Of a stretch of 64,000 nt of DNA, positions 34,404 to 43,268 are shown in pieces. Positions within the stretch are counted from its first letter, which is position 1. Each line of letters opens with the position of its first letter. Under the pieces are notes generated by a model. That model ran no database searches. It was not told where the DNA came from and saw nothing but the letters and a program-made list of their open reading frames with translations. This stretch comes from UM-FILTER-47-13 sp964445195 (GTDB lineage Bacteria > Pseudomonadota > Alphaproteobacteria > Micavibrionales > Micavibrionaceae). The DNA lies in contig CAYUKA010000005.1 of assembly GCA_964445195.1 (NCBI GenBank), positions 42,170-106,169 of the forward strand. The letters are read 5' to 3'. The position numbers were made by a program, and so were the translations under genes.

Positions 34404-35315
34404 ATGAGTTCGCAAACTGAGTTCAAACCGGTCCGCAAGGCCGTCTTTCCCGTTGCCGGTCTCGGCACCCGCTTTCTGCCCGCCACCAAGGTGATGCCGA
34501 AAGAAATGCTGCCGCTTAACGACCGGCCCCTGATCCAGCATGCTTACGAAGAGGCCCGCGATGCGGGAATCGAAGAATTCATTTTTGTCACCGGCCGCCA
34601 GAAGGAAATGCTGGAAGAGCATTTCGATTACCAGCCCGAGCTGGAGCAGGTTCTGGACTCGCGCGGCAAACAGGACATGCTTGAAAAAGTCCGCTCCTGC
34701 GAAATGCCTGCCGGTAAATTATTCCTGACGCGCCAGCCCAAGGCCCTCGGACTCGGTCACGCGGTATGGTGCGCGCACCAGCTGATCGGCGATGAACCGT
34801 TTGCCGTTATCCTGCCCGATGACGTTTTCCTGTCGAAGAAAAGCTGCCTTGCGCAAATGGTTGAAGCCTACAATGAATTCGGCGGCAACGTTGTGGCTGT
34901 CACAGATGTCGGCAAGGAAGACACCGAACGTTACGGCATTGTCGAGATTGAACAGGACAACGGCAAAATGATCGCCGTCAAAGGATTGATCGAAAAACCC
35001 GGTCCCGATAAAGCGCCCTCGCAACTGGCCGTTATGGGACGGTATATACTCCAGCCGGAAGTGTTCGGCCACCTGTCCGCTTTTGAAAAGGGCACAGGCG
35101 GCGAAATCCAGCTGACCGACGCCATGGTCAAATTGATCGGCGTACAGCCTTTCCACGGATTTCGTTATGAAGGCACGCGCTATGACTGCGGCACGCGTCT
35201 TGGATTTATCGAAACAAATGTCGCCTTCGGGCTCGCCGATCCCGAGATCGGCAAGCAGGTCCGCAGCCTGTTGGAGAATCTTTTAAACGAAGAGGAGCAA
35301 TCGCATGCAGCCTGA
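34404..35315 (+). CDS. galU: UTP-glucose-1-phosphate uridylyltransferase
   Basis: A 303-residue nucleotidyltransferase making UDP-glucose for cell-surface sugars. Signatures are FPVAGLGTRFLPATKVMPKE, RQKEMLEEHFDYQPELE, ALGLGHAVWCA, PDDVFL and LIEKPGPDKAPSQLAVMGRY. ATG 34404 is preferred to the TTG just before it. Its stop lies 11 bases inside the following phosphomannomutase gene, so the two are coupled and probably feed one polysaccharide pathway. Confidence 0.95.
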   Translation: MSSQTEFKPVRKAVFPVAGLGTRFLPATKVMPKEMLPLNDRPLIQHAYEEARDAGIEEFIFVTGRQKEMLEEHFDYQPELEQVLDSRGKQDMLEKVRSCEMPAGKLFLTRQPKALGLGHAVWCAHQLIGDEPFAVILPDDVFLSKKSCLAQMVEAYNEFGGNVVAVTDVGKEDTERYGIVEIEQDNGKMIAVKGLIEKPGPDKAPSQLAVMGRYILQPEVFGHLSAFEKGTGGEIQLTDAMVKLIGVQPFHGFRYEGTRYDCGTRLGFIETNVAFGLADPEIGKQVRSLLENLLNEEEQSHAA

Positions 35316-36720
35316 AAAAGCGCACACCGCGCGGGCGCATAGTTTTGCCCCCGAAATTTTGCGTGAATACGACATTCGCGGCCGGGTCGGCGAGAACCTC
35401 TCCGACGACGATGCCTACGCGCTTGGCTGTGCTTTCGGCACTTATATAAAGCGCATGGGCGGCTCACAGGTTTGTGTCGGCTATGACGGCCGCGAAAGTT
35501 CGCCGGCCATGGCGGATGCCCTTATCGCCGGGTTGCTGACCACCGGTGTGACAGTTGAAAAGGTCGGACGCGGCCCGACGCCGATGCTGTATTTTACAGT
35601 CAAGGACCATATGGCCGATGGCGGGATCATGGTCACCGGTTCGCACAATCCGGCGGACTATAACGGCTTTAAGATCACGCTGCAAAGCGCGCCGGTGTTT
35701 GGCGAAAAAATCCAGGAGCTGGGTGCACTCGCCGCAGCCGGCGATTTTGAAAGCGGCGAAGGCACGCTGCGTGAGATCGATGTCTGCGACAGCTATATCG
35801 AGCGGCTGTTGCGTGATTTCAAAGGCCAGCGCCCATTAACAATCGCCTGGGATTGCGGCAACGGCGCCACCGGCGATATTGTCAAACGGCTAACTGAAAG
35901 GCTGGATGGCAATCATGTCCTGCTGTTTGAAGAGATTGACGGCAGTTTTCCCAATCATCACCCGGACCCGACCGTCGATGCCAATATGCAGGATCTGGTG
36001 AAAGCTGTGCGCGATAATGGCTGTGATTTCGGCGTCGCCTTTGACGGCGATGGCGACCGGATCGGCGTTGTTGACGATCAGGGCACGATCATTCGCTGCG
36101 ATATGCTGCTGGCCATTTACGCGCGGGAAATTCTGGAAGAGCGTGCCGGCGCGGCAATTATCGGCGATGTGAAATGCAGCCGGGTACTGTTCGACGAAAT
36201 CGAGCGCCTCGGCGGCGAGCCGGTCATGTGGAAGACCGGCCACTCGCTGATCAAAGACAAAATGGCGCAGCTGAAGGCGCCGCTGGCCGGCGAGCTAAGC
36301 GGCCATATCTTTTTCGGCGACAAATGGTATGGCTTTGACGATGCGATTTATTGCACCATCCGGCTGATGAACGAACTTTGTGAATCCGATGATCCGCTGT
36401 CGGCCCAGATGGCTCACCTGCCGACAATTTATAATACGCCGGAGGTCCGGTTCGAAGTCGAAGAACACGAAAAGTTCGATCTTGTCGCCCGCATTGTCCA
36501 TGATTTAAAACCGCTTGAAAATAAAGAATTCCAGGTCAACGATATTGACGGTATCCGCGTGACGACACCGCAAGGCTGGTGGCTGCTGCGCGCATCCAAC
36601 ACAGAGAACGCACTGGTCACCCGGGCCGAGGCAGACAGTCCGGAAAGCCTGGAAAAAATGAAACAAATGGTCTGCACGGAGGTAAAAAAAACCGGCTATG
36701 ATCTTCGCTTCCCCGAATAA
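35305..36720 (+). CDS. Phosphomannomutase/phosphoglucomutase
   Basis: A 471-residue alpha-D-phosphohexomutase of the AlgC/ManB type, interconverting sugar 6- and 1-phosphates for nucleotide-sugar synthesis. EYDIRGRVGENL opens domain 1; the phosphoserine loop is MVTGSHNPADYNGFK, the Mg loop FDGDGDRIGVV, the sugar loop GELSGHIFF, and the phosphate loop LRASNTEN. It overlaps galU at its start and chpT at its end (22 bases). Which sugar it prefers cannot be read from the sequence. Confidence 0.93.
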   Translation: MQPEKAHTARAHSFAPEILREYDIRGRVGENLSDDDAYALGCAFGTYIKRMGGSQVCVGYDGRESSPAMADALIAGLLTTGVTVEKVGRGPTPMLYFTVKDHMADGGIMVTGSHNPADYNGFKITLQSAPVFGEKIQELGALAAAGDFESGEGTLREIDVCDSYIERLLRDFKGQRPLTIAWDCGNGATGDIVKRLTERLDGNHVLLFEEIDGSFPNHHPDPTVDANMQDLVKAVRDNGCDFGVAFDGDGDRIGVVDDQGTIIRCDMLLAIYAREILEERAGAAIIGDVKCSRVLFDEIERLGGEPVMWKTGHSLIKDKMAQLKAPLAGELSGHIFFGDKWYGFDDAIYCTIRLMNELCESDDPLSAQMAHLPTIYNTPEVRFEVEEHEKFDLVARIVHDLKPLENKEFQVNDIDGIRVTTPQGWWLLRASNTENALVTRAEADSPESLEKMKQMVCTEVKKTGYDLRFPE

Positions 36721-37387
36721 CGATTCTGCACAGGGCACCGAAACCGCGTTGACGGCGCCGACCCTCTCGCCCGCGCTGCTTGAGCTGCTGGCCTCCCGCA
36801 TCTGCCACGATCTGATCAGCCCTGTCGGCGCGGTCCATAACGGTGTCGAGTTTTTGCAGGAAATGGGAATCGAGGACGGCGCCGAAGCCGTCGGCCTGAT
36901 TGCCCATAGCGCCCAGACTGCAGCAGCACGACTACAGGCATTCCGTCTTGCCTATGGCGCCGCCGGCCGCGACCCGAATATCAAGCCGGAAGATGTGCAT
37001 GAAACATTCGGCGAGCTGATTCGCAGTGACGGCAAAATTACGCAGGACTGGGACCCGCACGGACCTCTTGGCTTTGACGAACGCCCGCTGGGTTTTTGCA
37101 AGCTGCTTATGGGGGTTCTGATGCTGGCGCAGGAATGCCTGCCCAAAGGCGGTAAAATCACCGTTGCCGCCGACGGCGAAAACCGCCTGACCGTCACCGC
37201 CGAGGGTCAGGACGCATTGGTCCGCGAACAGGTGGAAGATGCACTCGCACGCACGCTGACAATCGATGATCTCGACCCGCGCCTCGTGCACCCTTACGCG
37301 CTCTCAGTGCTCGCCGCCGGCTACGGCTTCACCATCGCGATCGCTGACAAAAACGATGCGCGGGTTGTCTACACCCTCAGCCGGTAG
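36698..37387 (+). CDS. chpT: Histidine phosphotransferase ChpT
   Basis: A 229-residue protein of the ChpT family, which resembles a histidine kinase dimer without ATP binding. The phospho-accepting His is about residue 37 in LLASRICHDLISPVGAVHNG. In alphaproteobacteria ChpT passes phosphate from CckA to the cell-cycle regulators CtrA and CpdR. The gene overlaps the phosphomannomutase stop and directly precedes cheA; neither cckA nor ctrA is in the window. The start at 36698 is the only Met before the conserved region. Confidence 0.88.
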   Translation: MIFASPNNDSAQGTETALTAPTLSPALLELLASRICHDLISPVGAVHNGVEFLQEMGIEDGAEAVGLIAHSAQTAAARLQAFRLAYGAAGRDPNIKPEDVHETFGELIRSDGKITQDWDPHGPLGFDERPLGFCKLLMGVLMLAQECLPKGGKITVAADGENRLTVTAEGQDALVREQVEDALARTLTIDDLDPRLVHPYALSVLAAGYGFTIAIADKNDARVVYTLSR

Positions 37388-37561
37388 TCAAAAACACCTC
37401 TCTTGGCCAGGCATTCATGAATCCGGCACCATTCTGCGCGCTGATTCATATGCGCGTATGCTAAAACTTTGAAAACCGTCACGCCCGCTCCCTATATCGT
37501 TTAAGATGCAGGAAAAGCACCGCTGCAACCATGACGATATCGCGCCGGGGAGACGTGGAGA

Positions 37562-40336
37562 ATGGATGACCTTATTGCCGAATTTCTGACCGAGACCAAC
37601 GAGAATCTGGGCGAGCTTGATGTCGGTCTCGTGACGCTGGAGCAAAACCCGAATGACAAGGAATTGCTTTCGCAGATTTTTCGCGTCATTCATACCATTA
37701 AAGGCACGTGCGGCTTTCTTGGCCTGCCACGGCTGGAAACGGTTGCGCACAAGGCCGAGGACGTGCTCGGCCTGTTCCGCGACGGCGTACTGGAAGTCAC
37801 GCCCGAATATGTCAGCCTGATTTTCGAATCGCTCGACCGTCTTAAATATATTATCGGCGAGCTTGAAGCGCTTGGCGAAGAACCCGAAGGCGATGACTCG
37901 GAGCTGGTGGCCAAGCTGTCGGCCGTGCTCGAAAATGCGGGTCAGGAAGCCAGCGGCAATGCCGACGATATCAATGCCGCCGCGGAAGAGCCTGCAGACG
38001 AACAACAGGATGATGAGGCGACCGCCGCCCCTGAAGCGGAAACTGATGAAACACCGGAATCGGAACCTGCACCGGCCGACCCCCCTGCCCCCAAAACCGG
38101 GGAGGCCAAGCCGCAACAGCAGGAACCGGCGGCAGCCGCCGCACGCGGGTCGAGTGTTGCCACGCAGTCGCTGCGGGTGAACGTCGATGTGCTGGAAAAC
38201 CTGATGACGATGGTCAGCGAACTGGTCCTGACCCGTAACCAGCTTTTACAGACTCTGCGCATGCAAACGGAGAGCGAGTTTTCCGTGCCGCTCCAGCGTC
38301 TTAATCATGTCGTGTCCGATTTGCAGGAAGGCGTCATGCAAATCCGGATGCAACCGGTCGGCAATGCGTGGGCGAAACTGCCGCGGATCATCCGCGATAT
38401 CAGCGTTGAGCTGGGCAAAAAGATCGACCTGGAAATGCACGGTCAGGATACCGAGCTTGACCGTCAGGTTCTGGAACTGATCAAGGACCCGCTGACGCAC
38501 ATGGTCCGCAATTCCGGCGACCACGGTATTGAATCGCCGGCCGAACGCACCGCCGCCGGCAAGCCGGAAACCGGTAAAATCCGTTTGAATTCCTATCATG
38601 AAGGCGGCCACATCATCATCGAAATCAGCGATGACGGCAAAGGCCTGTCGACCGAAAAGATCAAGCAAAAAGCCCTGGCTAACGGGCTGGCGAGCGAGCA
38701 GGAACTGGAGGAGCTGAGCACGCAGCAAATCCAGCAATTCATTTTCAAGGCCGGCTTTTCAACCGCGGAAGCCGTCACCTCCGTGTCCGGCCGCGGCGTC
38801 GGTATGGATGTGGTGCGTACGAATATCGAGAAAATCGGTGGATCGATCGAGCTCAAGTCGGTCGAGGGCAAAGGCACCAGCTTCGTCATCAAAATTCCGC
38901 TGACGCTGGCGATCGTCTCGGCGCTGATCGTCGAGGTCGGCGGCGAGAAATTCGCGATCCCGCAACTGACGGTCAAGGAACTGGTCATGACGTCTGTAGA
39001 CGGTGACAGCCGGATCGAAACGATCAAGGGCACACCGGTTTTTCGCCTGCGCGACCACCTGCTGCCGCTGGTACCGCTGGAAGAATTGCTGCACCTTGAA
39101 CGTAGTGAGAACAGCGATCAAAACGCACAAAACGAAGGCGATGAAGACGTAGCCGAAACTGACAGCCGCGAGAGCGACGAGGCTCGCTACGCTAATAAAT
39201 ATCTCGTCGTCACACAGGGCGGCTCATACGTGTTTGGCATTATCGTCGACCGGGTATTCGATACCGAGGAAATCGTGATCAAGCCGGTGCCGAACATCCT
39301 GCGTGATATCGATATCTTTTCCGGCAATACGATTCTCGGCGACGGCAGCGTCATCATGATCCTCGACCCGACCGGAATCGCCAAAAGCTCCGGCGAAATT
39401 GACGCTGCCGAGTCACGGGACAAGGCCGAAGAGGAAACCCATGTCTCGGAGCGCGGCCGTAAGACCGCCCTGCTCCTGTTCGCAGCGGGCGACGAAACGC
39501 CGAAAGCCGTACCGCTGGAACTGGTTTCACGGCTGGAAGAGGTCAATACCGGCGATATCGAATACGCCAACGATTCCTATGTGCTGCAATATCGCGGTGA
39601 ATTAATGCCGCTGGTGCCGTTCGACACCAATATCGATTTAAGCGGCCGGGAACGTAAACCGGTTCTCGTCTTTGCCGATCACAATCATTCAATGGGGCTG
39701 ATTGTCGACGATATCATAGACATTACCGAACAGCATGTTGATGTGCAGATGGCCAATGAAAGCGATCAGCTGATCGGCAGCGCCATTATCGATGAGAAGG
39801 CAACCGATGTCGTCAACGTGTTCTTTTACCTGCACAAGGTCAACAAGCAGTGGTTCAAAGATCATGGTGACGAACCGTTCGGCCACGAAGCCGGTGAACA
39901 GGAGGAAATCAAACAGGTCCTGCTGGTCGAGGATAGTCCGTTCTTCCGTAACCTGCTGGCACCCGTTCTTAAAGCCGCCGGCTACGACGTCACGATGGTG
40001 GGCAACCCAAAAGAAGCACTGGACCTTTGCGAATCCGGCGCGACCTTCGATGTGATCCTCAGCGATATCGAGATGCCGGAAATGAACGGCTTCGAATTCG
40101 CCGAAACGGTCCGTTCACGCGAAAAATGGCGCGATACGCCGATGGTCGCCCTCTCCTCGCACGCCACCCCCGAAGATATGAACCGCGGCGCCGAAGCCGG
40201 TTTTACCCGCTATATCGCCAAATTCGACCGGGAAACGCTGCTCAGCACCCTGTCGCAAACGCTGGCCGGGGGGCAGCATTACGCTGACAAAGACCCTGCC
40301 ACAGCACAAATCACAACACAGGGAGACGCCGCATGA
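37562..40336 (+). CDS. cheA: Chemotaxis histidine kinase CheA with C-terminal receiver
   Basis: A 924-residue hybrid kinase. The order is HPt (His44 in VIHTIKGTCGFLGL), a long Glu/Pro/Ala-rich linker (~125-200) with no obvious P2 domain, dimer helix pair, HATPase (MVRNSGDHGIESP, GRGVGMDVVRTNIE), a CheW-like domain with an acidic insert, a second CheW-like domain, and a receiver from about 784 with phospho-Asp835 in DVILSDIEMPEMNG. The attached receiver may act as phosphate sink. GGAGACGTGGAGA precedes the ATG. It leads the operon cheA-W-Y-B-R. Confidence 0.95.
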   Translation: MDDLIAEFLTETNENLGELDVGLVTLEQNPNDKELLSQIFRVIHTIKGTCGFLGLPRLETVAHKAEDVLGLFRDGVLEVTPEYVSLIFESLDRLKYIIGELEALGEEPEGDDSELVAKLSAVLENAGQEASGNADDINAAAEEPADEQQDDEATAAPEAETDETPESEPAPADPPAPKTGEAKPQQQEPAAAAARGSSVATQSLRVNVDVLENLMTMVSELVLTRNQLLQTLRMQTESEFSVPLQRLNHVVSDLQEGVMQIRMQPVGNAWAKLPRIIRDISVELGKKIDLEMHGQDTELDRQVLELIKDPLTHMVRNSGDHGIESPAERTAAGKPETGKIRLNSYHEGGHIIIEISDDGKGLSTEKIKQKALANGLASEQELEELSTQQIQQFIFKAGFSTAEAVTSVSGRGVGMDVVRTNIEKIGGSIELKSVEGKGTSFVIKIPLTLAIVSALIVEVGGEKFAIPQLTVKELVMTSVDGDSRIETIKGTPVFRLRDHLLPLVPLEELLHLERSENSDQNAQNEGDEDVAETDSRESDEARYANKYLVVTQGGSYVFGIIVDRVFDTEEIVIKPVPNILRDIDIFSGNTILGDGSVIMILDPTGIAKSSGEIDAAESRDKAEEETHVSERGRKTALLLFAAGDETPKAVPLELVSRLEEVNTGDIEYANDSYVLQYRGELMPLVPFDTNIDLSGRERKPVLVFADHNHSMGLIVDDIIDITEQHVDVQMANESDQLIGSAIIDEKATDVVNVFFYLHKVNKQWFKDHGDEPFGHEAGEQEEIKQVLLVEDSPFFRNLLAPVLKAAGYDVTMVGNPKEALDLCESGATFDVILSDIEMPEMNGFEFAETVRSREKWRDTPMVALSSHATPEDMNRGAEAGFTRYIAKFDRETLLSTLSQTLAGGQHYADKDPATAQITTQGDAA

Positions 40337-40812
40337 GCACAGCATCGCCAGCGCGCGCAGCAGACGGCTTCGCCGAAACGGCGCGGGATTATCTGACAAT
40401 TACAATCGCCGACCAGGTCTTCGGCATACCTGTGCTCCAGGTCCAGGATGTACTTGGCGCCCAGGATGTCGCCCGCATCCCCCTGGCGCCGCCGGAAGTC
40501 GCCGGCGCTCTCAACCTGCGCGGCCGTATTGTCACCGCAATTGACGTCCGCCAGCGGCTGGGTCTGGACTCGCAGGCCGAGCAAAAGCGGAATATGAGCG
40601 TCGTCGTCGAACATGAAAACGAGCTTTACAGCCTGATTATCGACAGCGTCGGCGACGTGCTGAGCCTGAGCCACGAGCAATATGAAGGCAATCCGGCGAC
40701 GCTGGACAAAATCTGGCGCGAGATCTCGATGGGGATATACAGGCTGGAGAATCAGCTGCTCGTCGTGCTGGACGTGCCGAAACTTTTAAACGGCGTTGAC
40801 AGAGATAGCTAA
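40333..40812 (+). CDS. cheW: Chemotaxis coupling protein CheW
   Basis: A 159-residue CheW that bridges receptors and CheA. The core DYLTITIADQVFGIPVLQVQDV, ALNLRGRIVTAIDVRQRLGL and YSLIIDSVGDVLSL is standard; a short extra N-terminus of ~17 residues precedes it. The start overlaps the cheA stop by four bases (ATGA). Confidence 0.94.
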   Translation: MSTASPARAADGFAETARDYLTITIADQVFGIPVLQVQDVLGAQDVARIPLAPPEVAGALNLRGRIVTAIDVRQRLGLDSQAEQKRNMSVVVEHENELYSLIIDSVGDVLSLSHEQYEGNPATLDKIWREISMGIYRLENQLLVVLDVPKLLNGVDRDS

Positions 40813-40842
40813 AGCACAACACAAGAGAACGAGGATAAAACC

Positions 40843-41223
40843 GTGAAATCATGCCTGGTCGTTGATGACAGCCGCGTCGTCCGCAAAGTGGCCCGCCGTA
40901 TTGTCGAAGGGCTCGGCTTTGCCTGTGAAGAGGCCGAAGACGGCCAGAAAGCCTATGAAGCCTGCCAGGCAGCGATGCCTGATGCCATTCTTCTCGACTG
41001 GAATATGCCGGTCATGAACGGCCTGGATTTTGCGATCAAGCTGCGCGGCATGGATGGCGGCAATAAGCCCAAAGTGATTTTCTGCACGACGGAAAACGAC
41101 CTGTCGCGGATCAGCCGTGCAATGGAAGCCGGCGCGGATGAATACATTATGAAACCGTTCGACAGCGATATCGTCGAGTCGAAATTTGTGCAGGTCGGGC
41201 TGATGGCCAGCGCAGACGCTTAA
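40843..41223 (+). CDS. cheY: Chemotaxis response regulator CheY (GTG start)
   Basis: A 126-residue single receiver domain. The acidic pair is VVDDSR (8-9), phospho-Asp52 is in ILLDWNMPVMNG, the switch Thr is in IFCTTEND and the invariant Lys in IMKPFDSD. The GTG at 40843 follows GAGGATAAAACC. It is distinct from the receiver fused to CheA, so the pathway has two phosphate acceptors besides CheB. It probably binds the flagellar motor. Confidence 0.94.
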   Translation: MKSCLVVDDSRVVRKVARRIVEGLGFACEEAEDGQKAYEACQAAMPDAILLDWNMPVMNGLDFAIKLRGMDGGNKPKVIFCTTENDLSRISRAMEAGADEYIMKPFDSDIVESKFVQVGLMASADA

Positions 41224-41252
41224 AAACATTTTTTAAAAGGAGGCGACATATA

Positions 41253-42362
41253 ATGACCATGCCTGCGGAAACGGCCGGTATTAAGCCCGCCGATGACGGG
41301 AAAATCGGCGTTATGCTGGTTGATGATTCGGCGGTTATTCGCGGCTTGCTGGCGAAAACGCTGGAAAGCGACAAAGATATAAAGGTCGTCAGCTCGGTCA
41401 ATAACGGCCAGATGGCCGTCAATGCGGTCCGCCGGGCCGATCCCGACGTGATTATCCTCGACATTGAAATGCCGGTGATGGACGGCATCACCGCCCTGCC
41501 CCTGCTGCTCACCGAAAAGCCGGGGGTCAAAGTCCTGATCTGCTCGACCCAGAGCCGTGAAGGAGCCGCCATCTCTCTCAAGGCCCTGTCTCTGGGAGCG
41601 ACCGAATGCCTGGTCAAACCGGTCAGCAATAGCGAATTAGGACATTCAGACGACTTCAAGCGGAACCTGCTGAAGCTTGTTAAAAGCATCGGCGCCCGGC
41701 AGTCATATGCCACACGTACCTCCGCAAGCGTGCAACCGGCCGAAGAACCGGCCAGTCCCATCAGGTTGCGTGACAAAACGCTGGCCTACAGGGGCAAGCC
41801 TTCGATTGTCGCAATCGGCAGTTCGACCGGCGGCCCGCAGGCCCTGTTCGAAACGCTCAAACACATACGCGGCATTGATATACCTATTGTCATTACACAG
41901 CATATGCCGAAAACCTTCACCGCTCTGCTGGCTGAGCATATCGAACATAACTGCGGCATCCCGGCCCATGAAGGCGCGCAGAATATGCACGTCGAAAAAG
42001 GCCACGCCTATGTTGCGCCGGGCGGTTATCATATGGAACTGATACGCAATGACGGCGACACCATCATTCATCTGGACAGCGGCCCCGCTATCAATTTCTG
42101 CAAACCCTCCGTTGACCCGATGATCAACAGCGTCATCGACATCTACGGCAACAAGGCGCTCGGCGTCATGCTGACCGGCATGGGTAGCGACGGGCTGGAA
42201 AGTTTCAGGCGCCTGGCCGACCGCGGCGGCAATATTATCGCGCAGGATGAAAAAACCAGTGTCGTCTGGGGTATGCCGGGCTCTGTCGCCACCGCCGGAC
42301 TATGCACCGCTGTACTGCCGGTTCAGGAGATCGGGCCGTGGCTTAAACAGCATACATTTTAA
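41253..42362 (+). CDS. cheB: Chemotaxis methylesterase/glutamine deamidase CheB
   Basis: A 369-residue CheB with an N-terminal receiver (Asp70 in IILDIEMPVMDG) and a C-terminal esterase. The catalytic Ser is about 191 in AIGSSTGGP, His217 in TQHMP, and Asp313 in LTGMGSDG. It removes methyl groups from receptors during adaptation, opposing CheR. The start follows AAAAGGAGGCGACATATA, one of the best ribosome sites in the window. Confidence 0.95.
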   Translation: MTMPAETAGIKPADDGKIGVMLVDDSAVIRGLLAKTLESDKDIKVVSSVNNGQMAVNAVRRADPDVIILDIEMPVMDGITALPLLLTEKPGVKVLICSTQSREGAAISLKALSLGATECLVKPVSNSELGHSDDFKRNLLKLVKSIGARQSYATRTSASVQPAEEPASPIRLRDKTLAYRGKPSIVAIGSSTGGPQALFETLKHIRGIDIPIVITQHMPKTFTALLAEHIEHNCGIPAHEGAQNMHVEKGHAYVAPGGYHMELIRNDGDTIIHLDSGPAINFCKPSVDPMINSVIDIYGNKALGVMLTGMGSDGLESFRRLADRGGNIIAQDEKTSVVWGMPGSVATAGLCTAVLPVQEIGPWLKQHTF

Positions 42363-42394
42363 TGTGATAACCCCTAACGCCGAAAACAGAACAG

Positions 42395-43258
42395 ATGCAT
42401 ATTTCAAATTTCGACTTTTACAAAGACATGCTGCGCGAACGCTCGGGGCTGGTGCTGACGGCGGATAAATCCTACCTGCTCGATTCCCGCCTGACGCCCG
42501 TAGCGAAGAAATGGGGCTATGACACGCTTGATGCGCTCACAACCGCCCTGCGGGCCGGGTCGGAAAAAGACCTCGAAAAGGATGTGATCGAAGCGATGAC
42601 CACCAATGAAACCTCCTTCTTCCGCGATGGCCGGCCGTTCGAAATTTTCCGCGATGTCGTTATGCCGGCCATCGCCGAAAAGCGGGCCGGTCAGAATACG
42701 CTGCGCATATGGTGCGCAGCCTCCTCCAGCGGGCAAGAGCCTTATTCTCTGGCGATCACTATCATGGAAAACCGTCACCTGATCCCCGGCCTGCAGGTCG
42801 ACATCCTGGCCACCGACATCTCCGACGATATTCTCGAAATCGCCCGCAAAGCTGAATATTCACAATTCGAAGTCCAGCGCGGCCTGCCGGTGCAGCTTTT
42901 GATGAAATATTTCGAACAGCATGATGACAGATGGCGCCTGAAGGATGATATCCGCAATATGGTGCGGTTCCAGAACTTCAACCTGCTCGATGAAATGACC
43001 ATGCTCGGCATGTTCGATATTATTTTCTGCCGCAATGTCCTGATTTACTTCAGCGATGAAACCAAGTCCGCGATACTCGGGAAAATGGCCCGGCGCCTGC
43101 CGCGCGACGGCTATCTCTTTCTCGGCGGCGCGGAAACGGTGATCGGGATTACCGAGGATTTCCAGCCGCTGGCCAATCACCGCGGTCTTTATATACTGAA
43201 CGGTGCCGACACGGAAGCGGCTCATAAAAGCTTAGACAAAGCGGCGAATATCTCCTAA
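42395..43258 (+). CDS. cheR: Chemotaxis receptor methyltransferase CheR
   Basis: A 287-residue SAM-dependent methyltransferase. The N-terminal helical domain (FYKDMLRERSGLVLTADKSYLL) is followed by NETSFFRDGRPFE, the SAM site IWCAASSSGQEPYSLAI, ATDISDDILEIAR and FDIIFCRNVLIYFS. It methylates receptor glutamates. It closes the che operon, ten bases before purH. Confidence 0.95.
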   Translation: MHISNFDFYKDMLRERSGLVLTADKSYLLDSRLTPVAKKWGYDTLDALTTALRAGSEKDLEKDVIEAMTTNETSFFRDGRPFEIFRDVVMPAIAEKRAGQNTLRIWCAASSSGQEPYSLAITIMENRHLIPGLQVDILATDISDDILEIARKAEYSQFEVQRGLPVQLLMKYFEQHDDRWRLKDDIRNMVRFQNFNLLDEMTMLGMFDIIFCRNVLIYFSDETKSAILGKMARRLPRDGYLFLGGAETVIGITEDFQPLANHRGLYILNGADTEAAHKSLDKAANIS

Positions 43259-43268
43259 ACATAGCGCT

